From UBA4782 sp034430215 (GTDB lineage Bacteria; Chloroflexota; Anaerolineae; Anaerolineales; Anaerolineaceae): a stretch of 64,000 nt of DNA. Shown piece after piece: positions 33,350-42,072 of the stretch (the first letter of the stretch is position 1; each line of letters starts with the position of its first letter). Position numbers and translations under genes: made by a program. Location: NCBI GenBank assembly GCA_034430215.1, contig DAOUFE010000012.1:1-64000 (forward strand). Reading direction: 5' to 3'. The notes beneath the pieces were generated by a model that saw only the letters and a program-made list of their open reading frames with translations, was not told the DNA's origin and made no database searches.

Positions 33350-34271
33350 CCAGATCTTTACTTTCAAGCAAACAGAAGAAGAACCGGAACGATTGGATAA
33401 ATTCCTGGTGCGCTGCCTGCCCGAATTTTCGCGAGCACGCCTGCAGGCATTGATCAGGTCAGGAAATGTTACCCTGGAAGGTAGGGTGATCGAGAAGATG
33501 AGTTTAGCGGTCACATCAGGACAGGAAGTAAAAGTCATTCTTCCCCCACCAGAACCTTCTGAGTTGATCCCCGAAACCATTCCACTAGATATTATTTATG
33601 AAGATACCCATCTGCTGATCATCAATAAACCGGCAGGCATGGTTGTTCATCCAGCAGCGGGTCATAGCACGGGAACCCTGGTTCACGCCGTACTGGCGCA
33701 TGCACCTGAATTAACGGGTGTCGGTGGAGTGCAGCGACCAGGCGTTGTACACCGGTTGGATAAAGATACTTCAGGTTTAATCCTGTTAGCAAAAGATGAT
33801 GTAACTCATCAATGGCTGCAAAACCAGTTCAAATCAAGAAAAGTTAGGAAGACGTATATCGCGTTAGTGGATGGGGCTCCTCCAACACCAACCGGCAGGG
33901 TAGAAGCGGCCATCGGACGCGATCCATCCAAGCGGAAGCAAATGGCAATTGTGCCCGATGCAAAAGGTCGGTCAGCCATCAGCGAATACAGGGTGGTAAA
34001 AACTTTTTCTCACCATACCCTGATAGAAGTACATCCTTTGACAGGCAGAACCCACCAGATCAGGGTACATATGGCGTTCATTGGCTGCCCTGTGGTGGGA
34101 GACAAGGTTTACGGACACAAGAAATCGACACTTCCTCTGAACCGCCACTTCTTGCATGCCCGTGATATTATGATCACATTACCCGGAGAAAAAACTCCTC
34201 GATTGTTTACCGCTCCCCTTGCTCCAGAGCTTGAGAAGATCCTGCAAGAATTGGAGAAAGGAAAATTCTAG
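33342..34271 (+). CDS. rluD: RluD-family 23S rRNA pseudouridine synthase
   Basis: A 309-aa enzyme with an N-terminal S4 RNA-binding domain (about residues 17-70, ERLDKFLVRCLPEFSRARLQ) and a RluA/RluD catalytic domain. The catalytic aspartate is D140 in HRLDKDTSGLIL, and HPLTGRTHQIRVHMAFIG (about 225-242) is intact. It converts uridines of the large-subunit rRNA (RluD: around helix 69) to pseudouridine; which positions are modified here cannot be read. It overlaps lspA at its start, a very common gene pair. Confidence 0.92.
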   Translation: MSDQIFTFKQTEEEPERLDKFLVRCLPEFSRARLQALIRSGNVTLEGRVIEKMSLAVTSGQEVKVILPPPEPSELIPETIPLDIIYEDTHLLIINKPAGMVVHPAAGHSTGTLVHAVLAHAPELTGVGGVQRPGVVHRLDKDTSGLILLAKDDVTHQWLQNQFKSRKVRKTYIALVDGAPPTPTGRVEAAIGRDPSKRKQMAIVPDAKGRSAISEYRVVKTFSHHTLIEVHPLTGRTHQIRVHMAFIGCPVVGDKVYGHKKSTLPLNRHFLHARDIMITLPGEKTPRLFTAPLAPELEKILQELEKGKF

Positions 34272-34290
34272 AAAGCAAGAAGGTGCACCT

Positions 34291-35331
34291 ATGCAATGGA
34301 TTGATCTCCGTTCTGATACCGTAACCCAACCAACACCAGCGATGCGTGAAGCCATGGCGAAGGCGGAAGTGGGAGATGATGTTTATGGTGAAGATCCCAC
34401 AGTAAATAAGCTGCAAGAACTTTCTGCACAAAAAATGGGAAAAGAAGCAGGCTTATTCATTCCATCTGGAACTATGGGAAACCTGGTGGCGGTGCTTACG
34501 CATTGTGGTCGTGGTGACGAAGCCATAATGGGGAATCTTGGACATACTTTTTTATTTGAAGCGGGTGGAGTGGCAGCTTTGGGGGGTGTGATGCCTCACA
34601 CAATCCCCAATCAAAAGGATGGCACATTAAGACTGGAAGATATAGAAGGCGCCATCTGGGAAGAGAATGTGCATCATACAACCAGCCGCCTGTTGATTCT
34701 GGAGAACACCCAGAACAAAACGGGGGGGATGGTATTAAGCGCTGAATATACAGATCGAGCAGCAGACCTTGCGCATAGTCGTGGATTAGCTGTTCATATT
34801 GATGGGGCGCGGATTTTCAATGCAGCTGCCGCTCTGGGTGTTGATCCTTCGGTTTTAGTTAAAAATGCAGACTCGGTGACCTTTTGTTTGAGCAAAGGGC
34901 TTTGTGCTCCTGTCGGCAGTGTGTTGTGCGGAACAAAAGAGTTTATTAATAAAGCACGCAGGATTCGTAAGCAATTGGGTGGAGGAATGCGGCAGGCAGG
35001 AATCCTGGCGGCAGCAGGTATTGTCGCTCTGGACGAAATTATTCCTTTGTTACCACTCGACCATGCACATGCTCGAACTCTGGCTGAAGGGTTAAAGAAA
35101 ATCCCCGGATTGTATGTTATGACCGATCCTCCTCAATCTAATATGGTCTTTTTTGGATTGGATGAAACTGTTCCTCTCGATGGGGTAGAAGTGGTCAAGA
35201 TGGCGTCTCAACAGGGTGTGCGTTTTAGTACCGTCGGAAAGCGGGAGTTTCGCCTGGTAGTTCATCATTGGATCGACGAATCCGCGATTACGAAAGCGCT
35301 AGAAATCATTCGGCGAGTGGTAACTAGTTAA
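34291..35331 (+). CDS. ltaE: Low-specificity threonine aldolase
   Basis: A PLP enzyme (346 aa) that cleaves threonine or allo-threonine to glycine and acetaldehyde. It starts MQWIDLRSDTVTQPTPAMRE, the family hallmark. The PLP lysine is K202 (CLSKGLCAPVGS), and HIDGARIFNAA (about 169-179) holds the cofactor aspartate. I start it at this ATG, after AAGGTG; an upstream frame overlapping rluD by 53 bases has no homology. It is the last gene of the lspA-rluD unit and converges with the GGDEF gene, leaving only 4 bases and no visible terminator. Confidence 0.92.
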   Translation: MQWIDLRSDTVTQPTPAMREAMAKAEVGDDVYGEDPTVNKLQELSAQKMGKEAGLFIPSGTMGNLVAVLTHCGRGDEAIMGNLGHTFLFEAGGVAALGGVMPHTIPNQKDGTLRLEDIEGAIWEENVHHTTSRLLILENTQNKTGGMVLSAEYTDRAADLAHSRGLAVHIDGARIFNAAAALGVDPSVLVKNADSVTFCLSKGLCAPVGSVLCGTKEFINKARRIRKQLGGGMRQAGILAAAGIVALDEIIPLLPLDHAHARTLAEGLKKIPGLYVMTDPPQSNMVFFGLDETVPLDGVEVVKMASQQGVRFSTVGKREFRLVVHHWIDESAITKALEIIRRVVTS

Positions 35332-35335
35332 AAAT

Positions 35336-36889
35336 TTATTTGTGGAAATAAAAGAAGCCTGAATTTTCAATCTGATTGCGCCCCTTTTGTTTGGCTTTAT
35401 ACAGGCGTTTATCTGCAAGATCAATGAGAGAGAATGCATCATCTGCTTCTTCAGGTAAAACGGCAACACCCTGACTGATCGTAGGGGTAGGTACAAAGTT
35501 GCCATCATTACAACAGATTTTCAGTTCCTGCATAGAACTCCGGACTCGCTCAGCAACAGCAGTTGCTTGTTCAATATTCGCATTTTGTAAAGCAATTGCG
35601 AATTCTTCTCCGCCCCATCGTCCTACCAGATCTGAACTCTTGACATGTGATGTGAGAATTTTGGACAATTCAACCAGAACTTTATCGCCAAGTAAATGCC
35701 CCCAGGAATCATTATAGATTTTAAAGTAATCGATATCCAACATGATTAATGCCAGCGATTTCCCTTTTAATTTAGCAGTGACGATTTTTTCTTCCAAATC
35801 AGCAATAAAACTTCCATGATTCAGTGTCAGAGTCAGACTATCCTGTCTGGATTGCTGTGTTACTTCATTGTGGTGGCGGGCATTATCGATTGCCAGAGAA
35901 GCCTGTGTGGCCAGTGATTGCATCATTTCAAGGTCTTGCTGGGTAAAAGCGTTTGGTTTATATGATGCTATTGCGATCAGACCTATGGATTCCTGTTTTA
36001 TTATCAATGGAATTCCCATCCAGCTACGGCTTACTTTGGGTTGACCTATCACTTTATAAGGAATACCCAGTTTCTGACTATCTTTTGAAAGATTGTTCAA
36101 TAATAGAGGTTCACAAGATTTAATCACGTGACCAGCAAGAGTATTAGTGATGGGCACATCCTGACTGGGAAAGAAAATGCCATCATCATAAACCAACTCG
36201 AAATGTATATTTTCACCTGTTAAGAAAGCAACATAATACGTATCCGCCTCAAGAGCCTGTTGAATCGCATTGCTGATCAGGGTGATGACCTCGTTTATCT
36301 CCAGTGATGTGCCAAAGGATAATGAAACCATATTCAGAGTTTTTAAGCGGACTACTTCTTTGGCAACTGTTTGACGCAAAATGCGAATAGTTTCAATGAA
36401 TACAACCCCAGCAACGGGTAGACTTATTGCCAACATCCAGGTGGATAAAGATACGTTTCCAAGTGTAGGCTTTAAAATCCAGAATCTAGCAATTGAAACC
36501 AGCACAAGATACAGGTATGCGGGACCACGACCTGAAGTTAAAGTAGCAGCAATGAGAGATATTGCAATAAGTACCAGAGAGATACTCATCATTTCTACGG
36601 TGTCAATAAAGGTAATTACACTGATAAAAACTGATGTAAAGATTGCAATGATCCAATTTATAACCGGATAACGATCTGATAGATGGAAAGAAAAGAAAAC
36701 AAAGAATACACTGAGTACGATATATAAAAAACAGGCAATTACGCCAGCCAATCTGACAGTCCGTTCATGAATAGGACTGAGAAAATGCCCAATAATGAGC
36801 ACATTCAATCCCAAAAGCGCAATGGCAATGGGAAGATAAATTCGTTGATCTTCTGATAAGGTGATTGAGGGAAACTTCGATGGTTTCAA
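35336..36889 (-). CDS. Membrane diguanylate cyclase (7TM-type, GAF, GGDEF)
   Basis: A 517-aa signalling protein with six to seven N-terminal membrane segments (residues 15-170), a GAF domain (about 195-338) and a GGDEF domain (350-510). The active-site loop is GGEEF at 426-430, with metal-binding D-residues in LIMLDIDYFK, so it should make c-di-GMP from GTP. The product-inhibition site usually read as RxxD is KSSD (417-420) here, with Lys for Arg. The N-box reads LNHGSF instead of the usual NR. The start codon is TTG with no strong ribosome site. It is divergent from the purine phosphorylase operon. Confidence 0.9.
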   Translation of the reverse strand: MKPSKFPSITLSEDQRIYLPIAIALLGLNVLIIGHFLSPIHERTVRLAGVIACFLYIVLSVFFVFFSFHLSDRYPVINWIIAIFTSVFISVITFIDTVEMMSISLVLIAISLIAATLTSGRGPAYLYLVLVSIARFWILKPTLGNVSLSTWMLAISLPVAGVVFIETIRILRQTVAKEVVRLKTLNMVSLSFGTSLEINEVITLISNAIQQALEADTYYVAFLTGENIHFELVYDDGIFFPSQDVPITNTLAGHVIKSCEPLLLNNLSKDSQKLGIPYKVIGQPKVSRSWMGIPLIIKQESIGLIAIASYKPNAFTQQDLEMMQSLATQASLAIDNARHHNEVTQQSRQDSLTLTLNHGSFIADLEEKIVTAKLKGKSLALIMLDIDYFKIYNDSWGHLLGDKVLVELSKILTSHVKSSDLVGRWGGEEFAIALQNANIEQATAVAERVRSSMQELKICCNDGNFVPTPTISQGVAVLPEEADDAFSLIDLADKRLYKAKQKGRNQIENSGFFYFHK

Positions 36890-37012
36890 CTTAGCTAGAG
36901 TCCCAAAAATATTTCAAATAATTTAGCATACAAGCTCAAATAAATCAAATGATTATGGTTTACGCTTTTGCAAGGATGAGTTCAAATAAGGAAAATTTGA
37001 TGGGTCATGTTT

Positions 37013-37021
37013 TGATATAAT
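37013..37021 (+). promoter_or_regulatory. Extended -10 promoter for the purine phosphorylase operon
   Basis: TGATATAAT is an extended -10 element without a good -35. It would start transcription near 37028, about 50 bases before the gene. The remaining gap back to the GGDEF gene is A/T-rich with no other clear signal. Confidence 0.5.
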
Positions 37022-37078
37022 AAAATGCCTGAGGTTTCTGTAAGAAAACACTTTAAATGTATAAAGGAAGAAAATGAT

Positions 37079-37915
37079 ATGGAAACTTTTGTTACTATTG
37101 AGCAGATCAACCGCGCTGCCGGATATATTCGCAGCAAACTTCATCAAACACCGAAAATTGGTTTGATCCTTGGATCTGGTCTGGCAGATATTGCCGATGA
37201 AGTAGAAGAAGCTGATGTTATTCCTTATGAAGAAATTCCAGATTGGCCTCTCTCTCATGTGATTGGGCATAAAAACCGATTGGTAGTCGGAAAACTTGCA
37301 GGACAAACTGTGGCTGTAATGCAGGGACGTATTCATTTTTATGAGGGGTATAGCATGAGTGAGATCACCATGCCAGTACGGGTTTTACAGCGCATTGGGA
37401 TGGAAACGATGGTAGTCACGAATGCGGCAGGGGCGATCAACCCCGAATACATTCCAGGTGATATCATGCTGATAACGGATACCATTAATCTGATCTGCAT
37501 GACGGGAAATAACCCCTTGCGAGGCCCAAACCTTGATGAATTTGGCACTAGATTTCCTGATATGAGCCAGATGTTTGATCGAAAATTAGAAGAGTTGGCA
37601 CGTTCCCAGGCAAAAAAGAAAAAGATCATCCTGCGTGAAGGTGTTTATGCAGGCCTCTCTGGACCTTCATTTGAATCACCCGCTGATCTCCGTTTTCTCC
37701 ATGCGATCGGCGCTGACGCAGTTGGTATGTCAACAGTTCCGGAAACGATTGTCGCAAGGCATGGCGGTGTACGAGTTCTAGGTTTTTCAGGTATCACAAA
37801 TAAAGCCAATTTGGATGGCAGTACCATCACCACCCATGAAGAAGTCCTTGAAGCGGCTGAGTTGATCGTGCCAAAGTTAAAAGCAATCCTGTTGGGGGTG
37901 TTGACTGAGTTTTAA
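37079..37915 (+). CDS. Purine-nucleoside phosphorylase, trimeric type
   Basis: A 278-aa class I phosphorylase for inosine and guanosine. GLILGSGLADIADEVE (about residues 26-41) binds phosphate, GRIHFYEGY (about 84-92) and NAAGAINPEY (about 117-126) are family motifs, and TNKANLDGSTITTHEEV (about 239-255) carries the base-recognition Asn. The start is the ATG after AAAGGAAG; an upstream 18-codon extension is unlikely. Its stop codon abuts the next start, so it leads a long rightward gene run that reaches FtsK. Together with the pyrimidine phosphorylase and MTAP it gives the window a full nucleoside salvage set. Confidence 0.93.
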   Translation: METFVTIEQINRAAGYIRSKLHQTPKIGLILGSGLADIADEVEEADVIPYEEIPDWPLSHVIGHKNRLVVGKLAGQTVAVMQGRIHFYEGYSMSEITMPVRVLQRIGMETMVVTNAAGAINPEYIPGDIMLITDTINLICMTGNNPLRGPNLDEFGTRFPDMSQMFDRKLEELARSQAKKKKIILREGVYAGLSGPSFESPADLRFLHAIGADAVGMSTVPETIVARHGGVRVLGFSGITNKANLDGSTITTHEEVLEAAELIVPKLKAILLGVLTEF

Positions 37916-38593
37916 ATGAGTGCATTACTGCGGTTTTTACAAGATTATGAAGTTCCCCTCTACATACTCTTGGGTGTAGTGGGAATAATTTATATTCGAA
38001 AAATGGCTGTTTCATGGCGCGAATGGCGGATTGCCATGTTTGGCCTTGAAAAAGAAATCGCACAACGGCATTTCTCTTCTTCCCTGACTATTGTTATACT
38101 TTTATTATTAATGAGCATGACAATATTTGCTCTCGTATCTTTCATTGCGCCGACTTTTCCTGGGGTAAGCACACTAAACACACCGACCATCGATCTGATG
38201 GCTACATCAGTTGGTACTGTTAATCCATTGGAAACACCTGGAGTTGGTACGACCATTGCAGCCGAAACAGGTACCGGTTGTGTTCCTGATCAACTGGAAT
38301 GGACTTACCCGCTAGCTGGTGATAAAGTTTCGGGGTGGGTAGAATTGAAAGGTACTGTAAATATACCAAATTTAGGATATTACAAGTTTGAATTCAGCCA
38401 GCCTGGCAGCAGTACCTGGATTGCGATCTCTGCTGGGAATAAAGTCGTGATAGATGAGACGTTGGGAGGGGTGTGGAATACTGAGCAGTTGACACCTGGC
38501 GAATATTCTCTCCGGCTGGTGGCATTTGACAGCAGTAATGAAAATAATCTGGGCACCTGTGTTATCTCTGTACAGGTTGTGGCTCCGCAATAG
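37916..38593 (+). CDS. Two-helix membrane protein with extracellular beta domain
   Basis: A 225-aa protein I cannot assign to a family. It has two membrane segments (about residues 12-30 and 54-78), a cytoplasmic loop between them, a Thr/Pro-rich stretch (about 85-115), and an outer beta-sandwich-like domain (about 120-225). Phrases such as WVELKGTVNIPNLGYYKFEF and TPGEYSLRLVAFDSS recall immunoglobulin-like domains of surface proteins. It starts at the base following the stop of the purine phosphorylase gene and is followed by a GNAT gene, so it is co-transcribed. Chloroflexota genomes often carry similar small proteins. Confidence 0.6.
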   Translation: MSALLRFLQDYEVPLYILLGVVGIIYIRKMAVSWREWRIAMFGLEKEIAQRHFSSSLTIVILLLLMSMTIFALVSFIAPTFPGVSTLNTPTIDLMATSVGTVNPLETPGVGTTIAAETGTGCVPDQLEWTYPLAGDKVSGWVELKGTVNIPNLGYYKFEFSQPGSSTWIAISAGNKVVIDETLGGVWNTEQLTPGEYSLRLVAFDSSNENNLGTCVISVQVVAPQ

Positions 38594-38612
38594 AAATTTG
38601 GAGATTAATGGT

Positions 38613-39152
38613 ATGCCTGAAATTGAAATCCGTCCGATCAATAAGAACGATCTTCCAGCACTGGCAAGTATTGATGCAAGGTATGAAACAAGCCATGTTT
38701 GGCAGCTTGAAAGGCTGACTGATGAAACCCAGGTAACGGTAAGATTGCGGCTTGCAAGATTGCCCAGAAGTGTTCGTGTTGATTATCCAAGACCTTCCTC
38801 ATTGATCACTCCAGAATGGATGGCTCAGGCATTTGTGCTGGCTGCATACCTTCATGAACAGCCAGTGGGTTTTGTTCGTACGAGTGAAAAGATCACTCCA
38901 AATACTATCTGGATAACCGATCTCGTTGTTAAAGAGAGTGAGAGACACCAGGGTATTGCAACTGCTTTGGTACTTGCAGTACAAGATTGGGCACTTCATC
39001 GAAATATCAAGATGATAAGTATTGAAATGCAATCCAAGAATTACCCCGCAATCCAGCTGGCGCATAAATTAGGATATGAGTTCAGTGGATACATTGATCA
39101 TTATTATTCAAACCGTGATATTGCCCTAATATTTTCAGGATCAGTGCGATAG
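38613..39152 (+). CDS. GNAT-family N-acetyltransferase
   Basis: A 179-aa acetyltransferase. The acetyl-CoA motif reads ESERHQGIATALVLAVQDWA (about residues 107-126), close to the consensus Q/RxxGxG/A. The C-terminal part IQLAHKLGYEFSGYIDHYYS is also family-typical. The substrate is unknown. I use the ATG after GGAGATTAATGGT; a longer frame starting inside the previous gene lacks support. It lies between the two-helix protein and the membrane regulator with 14-19 base gaps, in one operon. Confidence 0.85.
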   Translation: MPEIEIRPINKNDLPALASIDARYETSHVWQLERLTDETQVTVRLRLARLPRSVRVDYPRPSSLITPEWMAQAFVLAAYLHEQPVGFVRTSEKITPNTIWITDLVVKESERHQGIATALVLAVQDWALHRNIKMISIEMQSKNYPAIQLAHKLGYEFSGYIDHYYSNRDIALIFSGSVR

Positions 39153-39166
39153 GATCAGTAGATTCT

Positions 39167-41077
39167 ATGGTTTCGACTTTTCTTGATTGGATTACTGTGA
39201 TTTTGCGTACCATAAGCCAGATACTTATGGCTGGTGTGGCTATCACTGCATTTTCTCTTTTTCTCTATGCAATGGCTTTTAACCTACGAGACCGTGTAGC
39301 GCGTACTTTTGCATCGATCATGGTCTGTGTGATCATTTCCTTTACTGCTGAATCACTGGCCAGCACAGAGATGAATTCCAATCAAATAGGTTTCTGGTTA
39401 AATTTACAATGGGTTGGAGTAGTCATGCTCCCTCCAATATATTTGCACTTTTCCAATGCACTGATGGAAACTACTGGCAGACCCAGCCATGGCAAATACC
39501 GTATTGGGATTTTGCTTTCTTACTTTGTTTCATTTGCTTTTCTTATGCTCATTCCATTGGGATGGTTTGTTGGACCGGTCATTTTTAATAACGTTCCAAT
39601 ACCTCATCTGCAACCAATTATTCCGACATATATCTTTGCCGTTTTTTACTTTATCACAATTGTCATCTCTTTCTTCACCTTCAGACGAAGTTATCAACGT
39701 ACCACTACATCAACCAGCCGGCGACGAATGAGATACCTTATTGCAGGAGCTCTTGCACCCGCGATTGGTGAATTTCCTTTCCTGCTCTTTGGATCGGGGA
39801 TCATCGGAATACATGGATTTATCTTCTGGTCACTGAGTGCCATAAGCAATCTTTTTGTAATGTTCTTAATCATTGTCATGGCTTATGCAGTTGCATTTTT
39901 TGGAACCCCCTGGCCTGATCGAGTTGTAAAAAACCGGCTCTTTAAATGGTTGATGCGTGGTCCATTTACTGCCAGTGTAACGCTGGGAGTTGCAACCATC
40001 GTACGCCGAATAGGAGCACTATTTGGTGAAGATTACACTGCTTTTGTTCCTATCAGCATGGTATTGACCATTCTTATTCTTGAGTATGGAATAACAATAT
40101 TTGCTCCATTGGGAGAACGAATTCTTTTCTGGGGAAAGGATAGCAATGATCTTCGAGCTATCCATGATCTGGAAGACCGCCTGTTAACTCGAAATGACTT
40201 GAGACAATTCTTGGAAATGATCCTATCTGGTGCTTGCGATCGCCTACAAGCAAAAGGAGGGTATATTGCATCCTTTACACCCGATGGAATGGATAAACTA
40301 CTAGTAGTAGGGAAGCCTGCTTTGGAATCAATGGATTCCAAAGAACTGGAAGCAATGGTTTTGGATAAGAAGGATCAAGAATCCTATTTTTGTTGGGGAG
40401 AAGACCTGCTAATCCCTCTGGTTGAGCATGAAAACGGAAAGCAACTTATGGGACTGATGGGAATTTCTGGTGTAGGAAATCACCCAATCGATACCGAAAT
40501 TAAACAGGTGCTAGATATTCTGGCAGAGCGAGCTACCTTAGGTTTGCGTGACCGTCGATTGCAGGAGGACATCTTTGCTAATATTCAAGAGTTTTCACCT
40601 GACATGGAATATATAGAACGGTTACGTGCATCTGCACGCTATGGAAATACTTCATTTGTGACAGGTGATCTCCCCGAAACCTCATCAGATATTACCCAGT
40701 GGGTACGAGATGCACTTGGACACTATTGGGGTGGACCTCGGTTGACTGATACTCCCTTGATGCAGTTAAAGATTGTTAGAGAAGCGATCATCGAAAATAA
40801 TGGTAATCAAGCCAATGCAATGCGGGCAGTATTGCGAAAAGCAGTCGAAAGAACACGCCCAGCAGGAGAAAGACGTTTCACTGCTGATTGGATATTGTAT
40901 AATATTCTTGATTTGAAATTCTTGGAGGGAAAGAAAGTGCGTGAGGTTGCACTCCGTTTGTCGATGTCTGAAGCTGACCTGTATCGAAAACAAAGGATTG
41001 CAATTGAAGCAGTAACAAAGGAGATCCTGTCGATGGAAAATCAGGTGGGAAATGCTTTAGGATTCAAAGATACCTAA
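39167..41077 (+). CDS. Membrane regulator: 7TM sensor module, GAF-like domain, C-terminal HTH
   Basis: A 636-aa protein. The first about 270 residues hold seven or eight membrane segments like the N-terminal module of bacterial 7TM histidine kinases (LQWVGVVMLPPIYLHFSNAL). No histidine kinase, GGDEF or phosphatase motif follows. Instead there is a short region (about 310-470) that resembles a GAF fold, then a C-terminal about 130 residues of helices. The last part, KVREVALRLSMSEADLYRKQ (about 585-604), looks like a helix-turn-helix. It could be a one-component membrane regulator. It precedes the S1 protein gene by 44 bases. Confidence 0.6.
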   Translation: MVSTFLDWITVILRTISQILMAGVAITAFSLFLYAMAFNLRDRVARTFASIMVCVIISFTAESLASTEMNSNQIGFWLNLQWVGVVMLPPIYLHFSNALMETTGRPSHGKYRIGILLSYFVSFAFLMLIPLGWFVGPVIFNNVPIPHLQPIIPTYIFAVFYFITIVISFFTFRRSYQRTTTSTSRRRMRYLIAGALAPAIGEFPFLLFGSGIIGIHGFIFWSLSAISNLFVMFLIIVMAYAVAFFGTPWPDRVVKNRLFKWLMRGPFTASVTLGVATIVRRIGALFGEDYTAFVPISMVLTILILEYGITIFAPLGERILFWGKDSNDLRAIHDLEDRLLTRNDLRQFLEMILSGACDRLQAKGGYIASFTPDGMDKLLVVGKPALESMDSKELEAMVLDKKDQESYFCWGEDLLIPLVEHENGKQLMGLMGISGVGNHPIDTEIKQVLDILAERATLGLRDRRLQEDIFANIQEFSPDMEYIERLRASARYGNTSFVTGDLPETSSDITQWVRDALGHYWGGPRLTDTPLMQLKIVREAIIENNGNQANAMRAVLRKAVERTRPAGERRFTADWILYNILDLKFLEGKKVREVALRLSMSEADLYRKQRIAIEAVTKEILSMENQVGNALGFKDT

Positions 41078-41121
41078 AATGGAAAATCACAGTTTACATA
41101 GCTGATACTTTGGGAGAGGGA

Positions 41122-42072
41122 ATGACTGAAAATTGGGAATTGATGGAGGGAGAAAATATTGAAGGATCACATGATGAGGGGTGGTGGTCCTCGCTACTGG
41201 CGGACGAATCGATGCTGATCGCAAGCCCGGGTAAACAAGAACAAGGCTTGGATGATCATCCGGTAGAAAAAATGGATGGCACAAGATGGGATATGGTCAA
41301 AAAGCTCTATGAGCAAGATGAAATCATGACCTTTGAAGTCCGTGGATATAATCGGGGTGGATTATTAGTTTCTTCTGATGGAATCCAGGGTTTTGTTCCC
41401 ATTTCACATATTGTGAATATGCCTGTTGATTTTAATGAAAATCAACGGCAAGCGTTTTTAAATAGCTATGTCGGACAAAGCATTGAATTAAAAGTGATCG
41501 AATGTGAGCCATCCATGGAAAGGATCGTTCTTTCAGAAAGGGCTGCAAAAGCGGGTTGTGGGAAAAGAAAACAACTCTTTACTGTCTTGCAACCTGGTAC
41601 AAAAGTAGAAGGAACGGTCACAAACATTACTGATTTTGGTGTGTTTCTTGATCTAGGCGGAATTGAAGGTCTGGTTCATGTTTCCGAATTGTCCTGGGGA
41701 AGAGTACAGCATCCATCTGAAATTGTACGGATTGGCGATATAGTAGAAGCACTTGTTTTACAGGTGAATGAAGAAAATAGCCGGGTGGCATTAAGCATGA
41801 AGAAATTGCTCCCCAATCCCTGGGAGAAATTAGTGAACGAATGTAAAACGGGAGATGTATTACCCGCCAGAATTACATCAATTCTTAAATATGGAGCATT
41901 TGCGCGATTGGAATATGGTGTTGAAGGATTAATTCATCGTTCATCGATTTCTCTTCTTGAAAATAATGGTATTCAGGGTACACTTCAGCCAGGTCAATTA
42001 GTTCAGGTAGAAATATTACATATAGATTCTGAAAGACGTAGATTGGGATTAGGATTGGTAGATTATTTATGA
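41122..42072 (+). CDS. S1-domain RNA-binding protein (RpsA-like, three S1 repeats)
   Basis: A 316-aa protein with an acidic N-terminal 50 residues and three S1 motifs. The first (about residues 65-137) reads FEVRGYNRGGLLVSSDGIQG and is followed by FVPISHI. The second (about 155-225) reads GTVTNITDFGVFLDLGGIEG and VHVSELSW. The third (about 240-315) begins LPARITSILKYGAFARLEYG. It resembles shortened bS1 proteins of Chloroflexota and Firmicutes and should bind mRNA or ribosomes. I use the ATG after GGGAG; a TTG four codons upstream is less likely. Its stop overlaps the ftsK start. Confidence 0.87.
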   Translation: MTENWELMEGENIEGSHDEGWWSSLLADESMLIASPGKQEQGLDDHPVEKMDGTRWDMVKKLYEQDEIMTFEVRGYNRGGLLVSSDGIQGFVPISHIVNMPVDFNENQRQAFLNSYVGQSIELKVIECEPSMERIVLSERAAKAGCGKRKQLFTVLQPGTKVEGTVTNITDFGVFLDLGGIEGLVHVSELSWGRVQHPSEIVRIGDIVEALVLQVNEENSRVALSMKKLLPNPWEKLVNECKTGDVLPARITSILKYGAFARLEYGVEGLIHRSSISLLENNGIQGTLQPGQLVQVEILHIDSERRRLGLGLVDYL

